From Mayfieldus sp038040285 (GTDB taxonomy: Bacteria; Actinomycetota; Thermoleophilia; Solirubrobacterales; 70-9), in the NCBI GenBank assembly GCA_038040285.1, contig JBBPIN010000012.1:1-64000 (forward strand): DNA of 64,000 bases. Direction: 5' to 3'. The notes under the pieces are model-generated. The model made no database searches, was not told where the DNA came from, and saw only the letters and a list, made by a program, of their open reading frames with translations. A program made the position numbers and the translations under genes. The stretch's first letter is position 1. The number at the start of each line of letters is the position of its first letter. This document shows positions 46,610 through 54,661 of this stretch, in pieces.

Positions 46610-46785
46610 CGCTTCCGCTCGCCGCCGAAGTACCAGTCGGCCGGGGCGCTGTCGTCGAACTTCACCCAGACGTCCTCGGGTTTTGCCTTTCCGGTCTCGA
46701 CCATCGCCTCGGTGACTCTTCGCGCGATCTCGGCCTTCTGCTCCTCGTCGCGCCCCTCGAGCCAGTGAATCTGCACGAATGGCAT
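46606..46785 (-). CDS. 4-oxalocrotonate tautomerase-family protein
   Basis: The 59-residue protein begins MPFVQIHWLEGR, giving the catalytic N-terminal proline after Met removal, then a helix EEQKAEIARRVTEAMVET and the strand DVWVKFDDSAPADWYFGG. This length and pattern are those of the 4-OT/DmpI group of keto-enol isomerases, which assemble as hexamers. Substrate unknown. It is shorter than typical ORF cut-offs and easily missed. Stop codon bases overlap the catalase gene. Confidence 0.85.
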   Translation of the reverse strand: MPFVQIHWLEGRDEEQKAEIARRVTEAMVETGKAKPEDVWVKFDDSAPADWYFGGERKR

Positions 46786-46816
46786 GGCGCGACCCTACTA
46801 AGCCCCAAACGCACCT

Positions 46817-46836
46817 CGCCTCCCCGAAGGGAGGCG
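46817..46836. terminator. Hairpin terminator after trxA
   Basis: CGCCTCCC and GGGAGGCG form a perfect 8-bp stem closed by the stable CGAA tetraloop. It lies about 30 bases past the trxA stop and before the tautomerase start, separating the two minus-strand genes. Confidence 0.65.
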
Positions 46837-46867
46837 CGGCAGGAGGTACCTAACAGGGGGAAAGCGT

Positions 46868-47194
46868 TTAGGCGAGCGCGGGCTCCAGCTCGGCCTCGAG
46901 GCGGCGCTTGGGCATCGCGCCGATCACCTTCTTGGCGATGTCGCCGTCCTTGAACAGGATCAGGGTGGGGATCGAGAGAACCTCGTAGCGGGCGGTGGTC
47001 TGCTGGTTCTCGTCGGTGTTGAGGCTGACGATCTTCAGGTCCTCGCGCTCGGAGTCGATCTCTTCGAGAATCGGGTGAACCACGCGGCAGGGCCCACACC
47101 AGGGCGCCCAGAAGTCGACGAGAACGGCTCCCTCGGCCTCCAGCACCTCTGCCTGAAAGTTCGCGTCGGTCACGTCGGTGAGCTTGCCTGTCAC
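46868..47194 (-). CDS. trxA: Thioredoxin
   Basis: The 108-residue protein has LVDFWAPWCGPCRVVHP (C33, C36), VSLNTDENQ and the cis-proline SIPTLILFKDG. It is a general disulfide reductase. The GTG start has GGAG seven bases upstream. An A/T-rich palindrome lies about 40 bases before the start. Confidence 0.95.
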   Translation of the reverse strand: MTGKLTDVTDANFQAEVLEAEGAVLVDFWAPWCGPCRVVHPILEEIDSEREDLKIVSLNTDENQQTTARYEVLSIPTLILFKDGDIAKKVIGAMPKRRLEAELEPALA

Positions 47195-47233
47195 TGGTTC
47201 TCTCCTACCGAGTCGGTGGTTGCCTGCTCAATA

Positions 47234-47248
47234 CTATACAAAGTATAG
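47234..47248. promoter_or_regulatory. Palindrome in the trxA promoter region
   Basis: CTATAC-AAA-GTATAG is a perfect 6-bp inverted repeat in otherwise GC-rich DNA, 40 bases before trxA. Read on the minus strand it supplies two -10-like hexamers (TATACT and TATAGT). It may be an operator overlapping the trxA promoter; no matching -35 is clear. Confidence 0.45.
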
Positions 47249-47295
47249 CGCCCCCAAATACGCTCGGGCCGTGCCCGTCGGGTGCCCACGCAAGG

Positions 47296-48033
47296 CTATC
47301 GGTTGCGGTGGCGCGCAGATCGGTGCAGCCGCATCGCCGGGACCCGCCAGATCGCCTCGGCGACGATCGCCCGGCTCATCTTCGAGCTGCCGACCCTGCG
47401 GTCGCGAAACACGATCGGGACCTCGACAACTCGAAATCCCGCCTCGATCGCGCGGTACGTCATCTCGACCTGAAAGGCGTACCCCCGCGACGCCACCGAG
47501 TCGAGATCGACCGCCTCCAACGCCTCCCGCCGCCAGCACTTGAAACCCCCCGTCAGGTCGCGGACCCGGACCCCGAGCATGACTCGGGCATAGGCGCCCC
47601 CGCCGCGGCTGACGATGCGCCGGGTCGGTCCCCATTCGGTGACGCCGCCGCCGGGCACGTAGCGCGAGCCGAGCACCAGGTCCGCGTTACGGGCCGCGTC
47701 GAGGAACCGCGGCAGATAGGCCGGGTCGTGCGAGAAGTCGGCGTCCATCTGTACCACCAGGTCCGCTCCCTGCTCCAGCGCGCGCCTGAAGCCGGCCAGA
47801 TATGCGGGCCCCAGCCCCTCCTTCAGCGGCCGGTGCAAGACCTCTACGTCGTCGTGCTCGGCGGCCAGTCGGTCGGCGATCCGGCCCGTGCCGTCAGGCG
47901 ACGAATCGTCGACGATCAGGATCCGACGCGAGGTCGGCAACACCTTGCGCACCGCCTCGACCAGCGCCTCGATGTTGTCGGCTTCGTTGTAGGTCGGCAC
48001 GACCAGCCATACGGATGCCGCTTCGGCAGCCAC
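47296..48033 (-). CDS. Polyprenol-phosphate mannosyltransferase-like GT2
   Basis: The 245-residue GT2 enzyme has VPTYNEADNIEALVEAV, ILIVDDSSPDGTG, the metal-binding QMDADFSHDP, and the GSRYVPGGG with WGPTRRIVSRGG patterns of dolichol-phosphate-mannose synthases. It has no membrane tail, like the Ppm1/DPM1 catalytic part. It would make polyprenyl-phosphomannose for wall glycolipids or protein O-mannosylation. Confidence 0.9.
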   Translation of the reverse strand: MAAEAASVWLVVPTYNEADNIEALVEAVRKVLPTSRRILIVDDSSPDGTGRIADRLAAEHDDVEVLHRPLKEGLGPAYLAGFRRALEQGADLVVQMDADFSHDPAYLPRFLDAARNADLVLGSRYVPGGGVTEWGPTRRIVSRGGGAYARVMLGVRVRDLTGGFKCWRREALEAVDLDSVASRGYAFQVEMTYRAIEAGFRVVEVPIVFRDRRVGSSKMSRAIVAEAIWRVPAMRLHRSARHRNR

Positions 48034-48122
48034 GCGGCGATGCTATTGAGGGCACCTTTGGCGCAGGTAAGCGACGCGCAGGCGGGGCGCGCCGGCGGGC
48101 CGACGCAACTAACTTGGGGCGG

Positions 48123-49874
48123 GTGCGCAACGCCGAGATTGCAGCCGCGCTGGATGAGCTGGGGACGCTCTACGAGCTGGACGGGGCGGTCCGCTACCGC
48201 GTCAACGCCTACCACGACGCGGCGAAGACGGTGCGCGAGTGTCCGGTCTCGGTCGAGGAGCTTGCGCGCGCCGGGCGCGCCACGGAGCTGGCGGGGATCG
48301 GCAAGACCCTGCAGGAGAAGATCGTCACCCTCGTAGACACCGGCGAGATCCCCTCGGCGGTCAAGCTGAAGAAGAAGTTTCCGCCCACCCTGATCGCCGT
48401 CACCCGGGTCCCGGGGCTCGGTGCGAAGACGGCCCGGCGCCTGTTCGACGAGCTGGAAGTCGCCTCGCTCGACGACCTTCGCGCCGCCGCGGAGGCGCAG
48501 CGGATCCGGGAGCTAAAGGGACTGGGACCGAAGGTCGAGGAGAGCATCCTCGCGGCGCTCGAGGCGATGAAAGACGTCGATGAGGCGGCCGCAGGGCGGC
48601 TGCTGCTCTCCGAGGTGCTGCCGGTCGCCGAGGAGCTGGCGGCGGCGCTGCGCGAGCATCCGGCCGCCGACCGGGTCGCGGTGGCGGGATCGGCCCGCCG
48701 CCGAGCCGAGACCTGCAAGGACATCGACCTGATCGCCACGGCCACCGATCCCGAGGCGCTGGCCGAGCAGCTGGTCTCCAATCCGCTGATCTCGGCCGCC
48801 GGCTCGACCGGGCCCAACGGCGCCCGCGCTCTGACCCACAATGGCATCCCCGTGGACCTGCGGATCGTTGCCCCGGACGCGTTCGGCAACCTGCTTCAGC
48901 ACTTCACCGGTTCGGCCGCCCACAACGTGCAGTTGCGCGAGGACGCCGTGGCCCGGGGGCTCTCCGTCTCCGAGCACGGGATCACCGAGGCCGAAAGCGG
49001 CGAGGTGGACCGCTGCGCGACCGAGCCGGAGGTGTACGAGCGATTGGGCTACCCATACATAGAGCCGGAGCTGCGCGAGGGCACCGGCGAGCTGCGCGCC
49101 GCGCGCGAGGGCGAGCTGCCGGAGCTGGTCGAGGAGGGCGACCTGCGCGGCGATCTGCACTGCCACACGACACTTTCCGACGGCAAGGCCAGCCTCGAGG
49201 AGATGGCCGACGCGGCGCGCGCGCGCCGCTACTCCTACCTTGCGGTCACCGACCACTCGGCCACGCACGGGTTCGGCGACGACGTCACCGCCGAGCGGCT
49301 CTGGGAGCGGATCGAGGAGGTGCACACACTGGACGCGAAGCTGCCTCGTTTCCACCTGCTGGCCGGCTCGGAGGTGAACATCGGCACCGACGGCGAGCTC
49401 GACTACCCCGAGGACCTGCTCGCCGCCCTCGACTGGGTGATCGCCAGCGTCCACACGTCGTTCTCCACCGACGAGAAGGCGATGACCGGACGGGTGCTGG
49501 CGGCGATCGAGAATCCGCTGGTCGACTGCATCGGGCACCTGACCGGGCGGTTGATCGGACGCCGGGAGCCGTACCCGATCGACGTCGAGGCGGTCGCCGA
49601 GGCCGCTGCCCGCACCGGGACGATGTTGGAGATCAACGGAAACCCAAACCGCCGCGACCTATCCGAGCGCCACGCCCGCTTGGCGGCGGAGGCGGGGACG
49701 ATGATCGTCCTCAACACCGACGCGCACCGCGTGAGCACCCTGGACAACATGCAGTACGGGGTGGCGACGGCGCGGCGTGCCTGGCTGACCACGGACCAGA
49801 TCGCCAACACACGTGGCTGGCGCGAGTTCGCGCGCCTGCGTAAGCGGGCGCGTCAACGCAGCCGCAAGGGCTAG
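48123..49874 (+). CDS. polX: DNA polymerase/3'-5' exonuclease PolX
   Basis: The 583-residue protein has an N-terminal HhH-containing Pol-beta-like domain (GIGKTLQEKI, VPGLGAKTARRL, VAGSARRRAETCKDIDLI with catalytic aspartates) and a C-terminal PHP domain (GDLHCHTTLSDG, TDHSATHGFG, INGNPNRRDL, NTDAHRVSTLDNM). It fills gaps and removes 3' blocks in base-excision and end repair. GTG 48123 is chosen; the frame runs 107 codons further upstream in antisense to the GT2 gene. Confidence 0.93.
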   Translation: MRNAEIAAALDELGTLYELDGAVRYRVNAYHDAAKTVRECPVSVEELARAGRATELAGIGKTLQEKIVTLVDTGEIPSAVKLKKKFPPTLIAVTRVPGLGAKTARRLFDELEVASLDDLRAAAEAQRIRELKGLGPKVEESILAALEAMKDVDEAAAGRLLLSEVLPVAEELAAALREHPAADRVAVAGSARRRAETCKDIDLIATATDPEALAEQLVSNPLISAAGSTGPNGARALTHNGIPVDLRIVAPDAFGNLLQHFTGSAAHNVQLREDAVARGLSVSEHGITEAESGEVDRCATEPEVYERLGYPYIEPELREGTGELRAAREGELPELVEEGDLRGDLHCHTTLSDGKASLEEMADAARARRYSYLAVTDHSATHGFGDDVTAERLWERIEEVHTLDAKLPRFHLLAGSEVNIGTDGELDYPEDLLAALDWVIASVHTSFSTDEKAMTGRVLAAIENPLVDCIGHLTGRLIGRREPYPIDVEAVAEAAARTGTMLEINGNPNRRDLSERHARLAAEAGTMIVLNTDAHRVSTLDNMQYGVATARRAWLTTDQIANTRGWREFARLRKRARQRSRKG

Positions 49875-49883
49875 CGTGGTCAC

Positions 49884-50441
49884 ATGGGCGTCGGCTCGAC
49901 GGCTCGAAACTGGGGCTCCACCCCCGCCGAGCGGGAGATGGTCTTTCCCTGCGATCGCTACCTGCACGAGTCCGGCGAGGCGCTGTTTCGCGCCATCGAC
50001 GTCGACGCGCCGGCCTCGATCGTCTTTCGGTGGCTCTGCCAGCTGCGGGCCGCCCCCTACAGCTACGACTGGATCGACAACCTCGGCCGCCGCAGCCCGC
50101 GCGCGCTGACGCCCGGGCTCGAAGAGCTGGCGGAAGGTCAACGGGTGATGACCATCTTCGAGCTCGCCGAGTTCGAGCCCGACCGGCAGCTGACCCTTCG
50201 GCTGCGCAACCCGCGGCTGCTGCGCGATCTCGCTGTGACCTATCTCGTCGTCCCCGCTGCTGAGCAGCGGTCACGCTTGCTGGTCAAGATGCTGGTTGCC
50301 TATCGCGGCGGCCGAGTCGGCGCCTTCGCCGCCGGGACCCCTTTGGCCCTCGGGGACCTCGTGATGATGCGAAGGCAACTGCTCAACCTCAAGCAGCTTG
50401 CCGAGGAAACCGCGGCCGCCGAACGGGCCGGGCGAGCCTAG
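49884..50441 (+). CDS. SRPBCC-fold protein
   Basis: The 185-residue protein resembles the START/polyketide-cyclase fold: RAIDVDAPASIVFRWLCQL at the first strand, YDWIDNLGR, RVMTIFELAEFEPDRQLTLRL and a long last helix MMRRQLLNLKQLAEETA. Members bind hydrophobic ligands; ligand unknown. It starts ten bases after polX. Stop shared with the convergent membrane gene. Confidence 0.75.
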   Translation: MGVGSTARNWGSTPAEREMVFPCDRYLHESGEALFRAIDVDAPASIVFRWLCQLRAAPYSYDWIDNLGRRSPRALTPGLEELAEGQRVMTIFELAEFEPDRQLTLRLRNPRLLRDLAVTYLVVPAAEQRSRLLVKMLVAYRGGRVGAFAAGTPLALGDLVMMRRQLLNLKQLAEETAAAERAGRA

Positions 50442-50980
50442 ATCGCGGGCGGCGGGGGCGGTGGGTGCCCGGGCTGTACGCGATCGCGGCCCAGGCCTGG
50501 AGTGCGGACCAGTCGCACGGGGCGGAGCGCTGAGCTCGGCTCGACGTAGAACCTCACCCCATCGCGATCCTCGATGCCGATCACCGCGGCCTCACGGGTT
50601 CTCCAGGCAAGCGCGACCAGCAGCGCGTAGCCGGCCCCGATCGCGGTCACGCCCGGATAGATGAAGCCAACCGCGCCGGCGATCAACGCCGTGAGGCCGA
50701 TCGGCCAGAGCCGCTCGATGGCGATCCTCCCGGCGCTCTCGTCGGGCAGGCTGGTCGTAGTGCGCGCCGCTGACAGCACGTCGCGCACGTCGTCAGCCGC
50801 CCGCGATCGTCGTCCCAGGTAGAGCCCGATCGCGACCGCGATCGGCCACCAGCCGGCGGCGACCAGCAGCGTCAGTGTGTCGTTGTTGCCGCCCGCCGAG
50901 GCGACCGTCACTGCGCCCAGCGCCGTCGCCTCCGCGCCCGCCAGGAACACGGTCAGGCGCAGCAAGTCGGTGAACAGCAT
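50438..50980 (-). CDS. Membrane protein, hypothetical
   Basis: The 180-residue protein has hydrophobic segments near residues 5-27, 33-55, 92-105 and 110-128, a charged central loop and a proline-rich tail (HPPPPPPAI). It may be a small integral membrane protein of the phage-shock or transporter-accessory kind, but no family is recognised. It lies just downstream of otsB and on the same strand. Confidence 0.6.
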   Translation of the reverse strand: MLFTDLLRLTVFLAGAEATALGAVTVASAGGNNDTLTLLVAAGWWPIAVAIGLYLGRRSRAADDVRDVLSAARTTTSLPDESAGRIAIERLWPIGLTALIAGAVGFIYPGVTAIGAGYALLVALAWRTREAAVIGIEDRDGVRFYVEPSSALRPVRLVRTPGLGRDRVQPGHPPPPPPAI

Positions 50981-50991
50981 CGCGGTGCCGC

Positions 50992-51804
50992 TCAGCCGGC
51001 CAGCGCCCGCAGCACGGCGAGCCAGCCAGCCGGCCCGTCGACTGTGAGGTCTGCGTTCTCGGCGAGCTCCGCGGGGGCCTCGTCGGAGTTCACGCCGACG
51101 CAGACCGCCGTCTGAAGGCGGCCCTGGTCGCGCAGCTCACGCAGGCGCCGGAAGGCGTCGATGTCGGTGCGGTCGTCGCCGCCGTAGATCGCCGCGCTGA
51201 CCCCGTCCTCCGCGAGCATCGCCCCGATCGCGGCATCCTTTCCGCCGCCACCCGCCGGGCGCAGCTCCAGCACCTTGCGGCCCCAGCGTGGCTCCAGCCC
51301 TTCGCGCCCCGCCTCGGCTGCGATCTCGCGGGCGCGACCCTCGGCGGCCCGCTCGTCGTCCGCACCGCGCCAGTGCAATGCCTGGATCGGGCCCTTGTCC
51401 TCGGCTCGCAGGCCGGCGGCCGCCAGCCCGTTCCCGTCGAGCCCGGAGAGAAAGCGCGCGCCGGCGTCCTCGCGATCGCGCAACAAGGGGTCGAGCTGCG
51501 GCTCGTCGTCGCCGGGCAGCAGCAGCTCGAGGCCGTGGTTGCCCGCGTAGGCGATCCCGTCGACCCCGACCAGCTCGCGGGCCTCGGCGGCGCGGCGTCC
51601 CGAGATGCAGCCGACCACCGCGAAGCGGCCGCTGAGCTCGGCAAGGGCGGCACGCGCCCCCTCCGGTACCGCCACCTGCTGGGGGTCCTGCGCGATCGGG
51701 GCAAGGGTTCCGTCGATGTCGGTCAGCACGGCGGCTGCCGACGGATCGTCGAGCAGCGGCGCGATCAGCGAGCTCAGGGTGGCGTCTGTGGTCGCGGGTG
51801 GCAT
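50992..51804 (-). CDS. otsB: Trehalose-6-phosphate phosphatase
   Basis: The 270-residue HAD phosphatase has DxD LTDIDGTLAP (D29, D31), GCISGRRAAEAREL, YAGNHGLE, KVLELRP and GGDDRTDIDAF, the standard OtsB series. It completes trehalose synthesis. No otsA is present in this window. ATG 51804 gives the normal N-terminus; the frame upstream is antisense to the TSUP gene. Confidence 0.9.
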   Translation of the reverse strand: MPPATTDATLSSLIAPLLDDPSAAAVLTDIDGTLAPIAQDPQQVAVPEGARAALAELSGRFAVVGCISGRRAAEARELVGVDGIAYAGNHGLELLLPGDDEPQLDPLLRDREDAGARFLSGLDGNGLAAAGLRAEDKGPIQALHWRGADDERAAEGRAREIAAEAGREGLEPRWGRKVLELRPAGGGGKDAAIGAMLAEDGVSAAIYGGDDRTDIDAFRRLRELRDQGRLQTAVCVGVNSDEAPAELAENADLTVDGPAGWLAVLRALAG

Positions 51805-51889
51805 AGCCAAAGCTTCGCATCGCCGGGCATGCGAAGGGGAGCACCCGACGCTCGCCCCGCTGTCCTTGCGGCCTCTAGTATCGCCGCCC

Positions 51890-52279
51890 GTGTCCGAAGC
51901 GCGTCCTGAGCCTTTGCGACGAGCCCAACTGTTGCGTCTCGCCGCGGTTGGAACCGCCGCGGGGATATTCAGCGGTCTGTTCGGGGTCGGCGGCGGAACC
52001 GTGATCGTCCCATTGCTGATCTTCATGTTCGGATACGGCGAGCGGCTGGCGACCGGGACCAGCCTCGCCGCGATCGTGGTCATCGCGCTGCTGGCGGCTG
52101 CGCTCCAGGGGGGCGCCTACGGAAACGTGAAGGTGGTCAAGGGGCTGCTGCTCGCGATCCCGGCTGTCGCCGGCGTGATCGCGGGTACCGCCCTTCAGCA
52201 GCGGCTGCCGGAGCGTGCGGTCTCGCTGCTGTTCGCGGCCCTTCTGGTGGCGGTCGCGCTGGAGTTGATCATCCAGTGA
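51890..52279 (+). CDS. Half-size TSUP (TauE/SafE) membrane protein, first half
   Basis: The 129-residue protein has about four membrane helices and the TSUP first-repeat pattern AAGIFSGLFGVGGGTVIVPLLIF then ATGTSLAAIVVIAL and GNVKVVKGLLLAIPA. Full TSUP proteins are 240-270 residues made of two such repeats. GTG 51890 is chosen from the frame's plausible short lead. Its stop overlaps the next gene by four bases. Confidence 0.78.
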   Translation: MSEARPEPLRRAQLLRLAAVGTAAGIFSGLFGVGGGTVIVPLLIFMFGYGERLATGTSLAAIVVIALLAAALQGGAYGNVKVVKGLLLAIPAVAGVIAGTALQQRLPERAVSLLFAALLVAVALELIIQ

Positions 52280-52686
52280 ACGAGGTGCTCGCGGCGTTGA
52301 TGGCGGTGGCGGGGGGGCTGGTCGGCGGTCTGGTCGGGGTCGGCGGCGGGATCCTCTTCGTGCCGGCGCTGACGATCTTCCTCGACGTCTCCCAGGTGCA
52401 GGCCGAGTCCACCTCGCTGCTGATGATCGCGATCGTCGCCCTCGTAGGCGCCGCGCGCCAGAACCACTACGGCAACGTCAACCTGCGCGACGCGGCGCTG
52501 GTCGGCGTGCTCGCGCCGCCCGGCGTGGTGATCGGGGTGGTGGTGGCAAACGCGGTTCCCGAACGGGCGCTGCAGCTGGGGTTCGCCGCGCTGGCGCTGG
52601 TCATGGCGGCCCAACTCGTGCGCCGGGCGCTGGCCGAGCCGGACGCCGCTGCCACCGCGTCCTCGTCTTCCCCTCCGGAGCCATGA
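52276..52686 (+). CDS. Half-size TSUP (TauE/SafE) membrane protein, second half
   Basis: The 136-residue protein repeats the same pattern: GGLVGGLVGVGGGILFVPALTIF, AESTSLLMIAIVALVGA, GNVNLRDAALVGVLA and four hydrophobic segments, then a disordered Ala/Ser/Pro tail. With the preceding gene it makes the equivalent of one full transporter split into two chains, likely a heterodimer moving sulfur-oxyanions or organic acids. Confidence 0.78.
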   Translation: MNEVLAALMAVAGGLVGGLVGVGGGILFVPALTIFLDVSQVQAESTSLLMIAIVALVGAARQNHYGNVNLRDAALVGVLAPPGVVIGVVVANAVPERALQLGFAALALVMAAQLVRRALAEPDAAATASSSSPPEP

Positions 52687-53096
52687 GCGACGGCTTGTCC
52701 GTCGTCGGGGGACCCGAGATCCCGCTCGCCGAGATCGAGCTGAAGGCCAGCCGCTCCTCCGGCCCGGGAGGCCAGCACGCCAACGTCACCGCCTCGCGGG
52801 TCGAGGCAGTCTTCAACGTCGAAGCTTCCAGTGCACTGACCGACGCGCAGCGCCAGCGGCTCCTGGGGCGGCTCGGCCCGCGGGTCAGCGCCGTCGCCCA
52901 GGACGCGCGCGGGCAGGCCCGCAATCGGGAACTCGCGCTCCAGCGCCTCGCCGCAAAGCTCGCCGAGGGCCTGCGGGAGCCGAAGCAGCGCCGACCGACC
53001 CGTCCTTCGCGCGCCGCCAAGGAGCGCCGCCTGGAGCAGAAGCGCCGCGCCGGGGAGCGCAAGCGCACGCGCCGCCGGCCCGCGAACGACGACTGA
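52683..53096 (+). CDS. arfB: Alternative ribosome-rescue factor ArfB (release-factor-like)
   Basis: The 137-residue protein has the peptidyl-hydrolase GGQ motif in SSGPGGQHANVT (G29-Q31) and a long basic C-terminal tail (KQRRPTRPSRAAKERR and KRTRRR) that enters the empty mRNA channel. There is no codon-recognition domain. It rescues stalled ribosomes. It overlaps the TSUP gene by four bases. Confidence 0.9.
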   Translation: MSDGLSVVGGPEIPLAEIELKASRSSGPGGQHANVTASRVEAVFNVEASSALTDAQRQRLLGRLGPRVSAVAQDARGQARNRELALQRLAAKLAEGLREPKQRRPTRPSRAAKERRLEQKRRAGERKRTRRRPANDD

Positions 53097-53103
53097 GCGG
53101 CGG

Positions 53104-54087
53104 TCAGCCCAGCCCGTGCTCGAGGGCCCCCTTGACGTTTGCGTCGAGGGCGTTGAGCCGATAGAGCGCCACCGCCTCCGGGGAGGGGAAGGAGCGCATC
53201 CGCAGCGCGTCGGGCCCGTGGTGGCAGAGGATGCACGACAGCAACGCCGCGCGCCGCTCTTCGGGCAGCCCACCGGCGGCGGCACCGACTATCTCGGCGC
53301 CGATCTGAAGGTGGCCGAGCATCCTGCCGCGATCGCTGAGCCCGATCTCGGCGCCGTAGGTGAACTCGCGCGTCTTGCCGACGTCGTGCAGGAGCGTCGC
53401 CGCCATCAGCAGGTCGGAGTCGAGGCGGGGGTGCAGCGTGCACAGTTCGCCGACCAGGGTCGCCACCGCAACCGTGTGCTCCAGCAGCCCTCCCAGATAT
53501 GCGTGATGGCCGGCGCGGGTGCAGGGGGCGCGGCGAAAGTCGGCGGCCAGCGGCTCGGAGAACAGGATCCCGTTGACCGCCGCTGCGAGGCCCGGGTCGT
53601 GCACCTCACGCGCCAGGTGCTCGAGAAACCCCTCCAGCTCCTCGCGGTCGCGGTAGGCGGCGGGGAGGAACTGCTCGGGATCGGCCTCTTCAGGGTCGAG
53701 CCGCCGCACGTCGTCGAGCTCCACAGCCAGCTTGCCCCGAAAGCGCTGCGCGCGGCCACGAACCTCGACCGGGTCGCCGCGCTCGAATCGCGAGCCGATT
53801 CGGTCGGCCTCGCGGAACACCCGCGCCCCGATCGAGCCGCTGCGATCGCGCAGCTCCAGCGACAGGTAGGCAGAGCCGTTGCGAGCCACCTGGCGGTCCT
53901 TTCGGACGCAGGCGTAGCGACCCGAGAACGGCATCCCCGGGGTCAGTTCGGCGATCTCGGGACCGTGGTCATTGCCCGCGGTCGTTTTCCGTCGTGCTGC
54001 CGCTTCCACAGGCACCGATGATGAGCCCGAGATCGGACGCGGCCGCGTGCGTGCACCGTGCCTGGCGCGATCAAGGCGATCGAACAT
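53104..54087 (-). CDS. OB-fold plus HD-domain 3'-5' exonuclease-like protein (YhaM type)
   Basis: The 327-residue protein begins with a disordered Arg-rich stretch, then an OB domain (SGRYACVRKDRQVA and GSIGARVFREADRI), then an HD domain with AGHHAYLGGLLEHTVAV, LLMAATLLHDVGK and the late CHHGP. This order is that of the YhaM exoribonuclease/exonuclease family. ATG 54087 is used; the frame is open upstream without support. The start codon region overlaps a GAACATATG-type sequence. Confidence 0.85.
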   Translation of the reverse strand: MFDRLDRARHGARTRPRPISGSSSVPVEAAARRKTTAGNDHGPEIAELTPGMPFSGRYACVRKDRQVARNGSAYLSLELRDRSGSIGARVFREADRIGSRFERGDPVEVRGRAQRFRGKLAVELDDVRRLDPEEADPEQFLPAAYRDREELEGFLEHLAREVHDPGLAAAVNGILFSEPLAADFRRAPCTRAGHHAYLGGLLEHTVAVATLVGELCTLHPRLDSDLLMAATLLHDVGKTREFTYGAEIGLSDRGRMLGHLQIGAEIVGAAAGGLPEERRAALLSCILCHHGPDALRMRSFPSPEAVALYRLNALDANVKGALEHGLG

Positions 54088-54124
54088 ATGCGATAAGTAG
54101 GTAGGCGGTCTCAAGCACCCGGTT

Positions 54125-54600
54125 TTGGATCTCAAGGACGAGGTTTGGAGTGGTTTCTCGAATTCGGGATTTGTCGGATTGGCGGCAGCGATCGCGATCG
54201 TCGCCGCGCTGGCCGCGCTGGCATCGGCGTCGGCGGCCGACACCTACGCCGACGGCGCCACCGGCAACGACGGCAACGACTGCACCGTCCCGGCCACTCC
54301 CTGCCAGACGATCGAGGCCGCGCTTGCCCAGTCCGGCCCAAACGACACGACCTTTGTCGCCGACGGCACCTACGCCGAGTCGTTGATCCTCGGCGGCGGG
54401 AGGTCGCTGGTCTCGCTTGACTCGGTGGACCCGCCGCCGATCATCGACAACGGCGCGGTCGCGCCCCGTACAAGGCCTGCACCTCGCCGAAGACCTACCA
54501 CGGCCTCGACACCGGCCAGCACATCTTCCGCGTCTACGCGGTCGACCCGAGCGGCAAGAAGGGCAACCCGCGGGTGATCCGCTTTACGGTCACCAAGTAG
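54125..54600 (+). pseudogene. Internally deleted surface-protein gene
   Basis: From TTG 54125 the frame encodes a signal-like segment (IAIVAALAALASASAA) and the opening of a parallel beta-helix/DUF1565-type exported protein (DTYADGATGNDGNDCTV, CQTIEAALAQSGPND). Near 54470 coding quality collapses, while the next frame opens as CTSPKTYHGLDTGQHIFRV ending FTVTK and TAG at 54598-54600, the last strands of an Ig-like/Cadherin-type repeat. So start and end of a large secreted protein survive with the middle lost and frame broken. Confidence 0.65.
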
Positions 54601-54661
54601 GACAGGCACGCCGAGGGCGTTTGCGGCTGGACGCCAGGCGGCTTGCCGTAGTCTCAGAACA

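Noticed and set aside
47802..48122. Upstream extension of the polX frame
   Set aside because: It is antisense to the GT2 gene, is Arg/Pro-rich and lacks a matching domain start.
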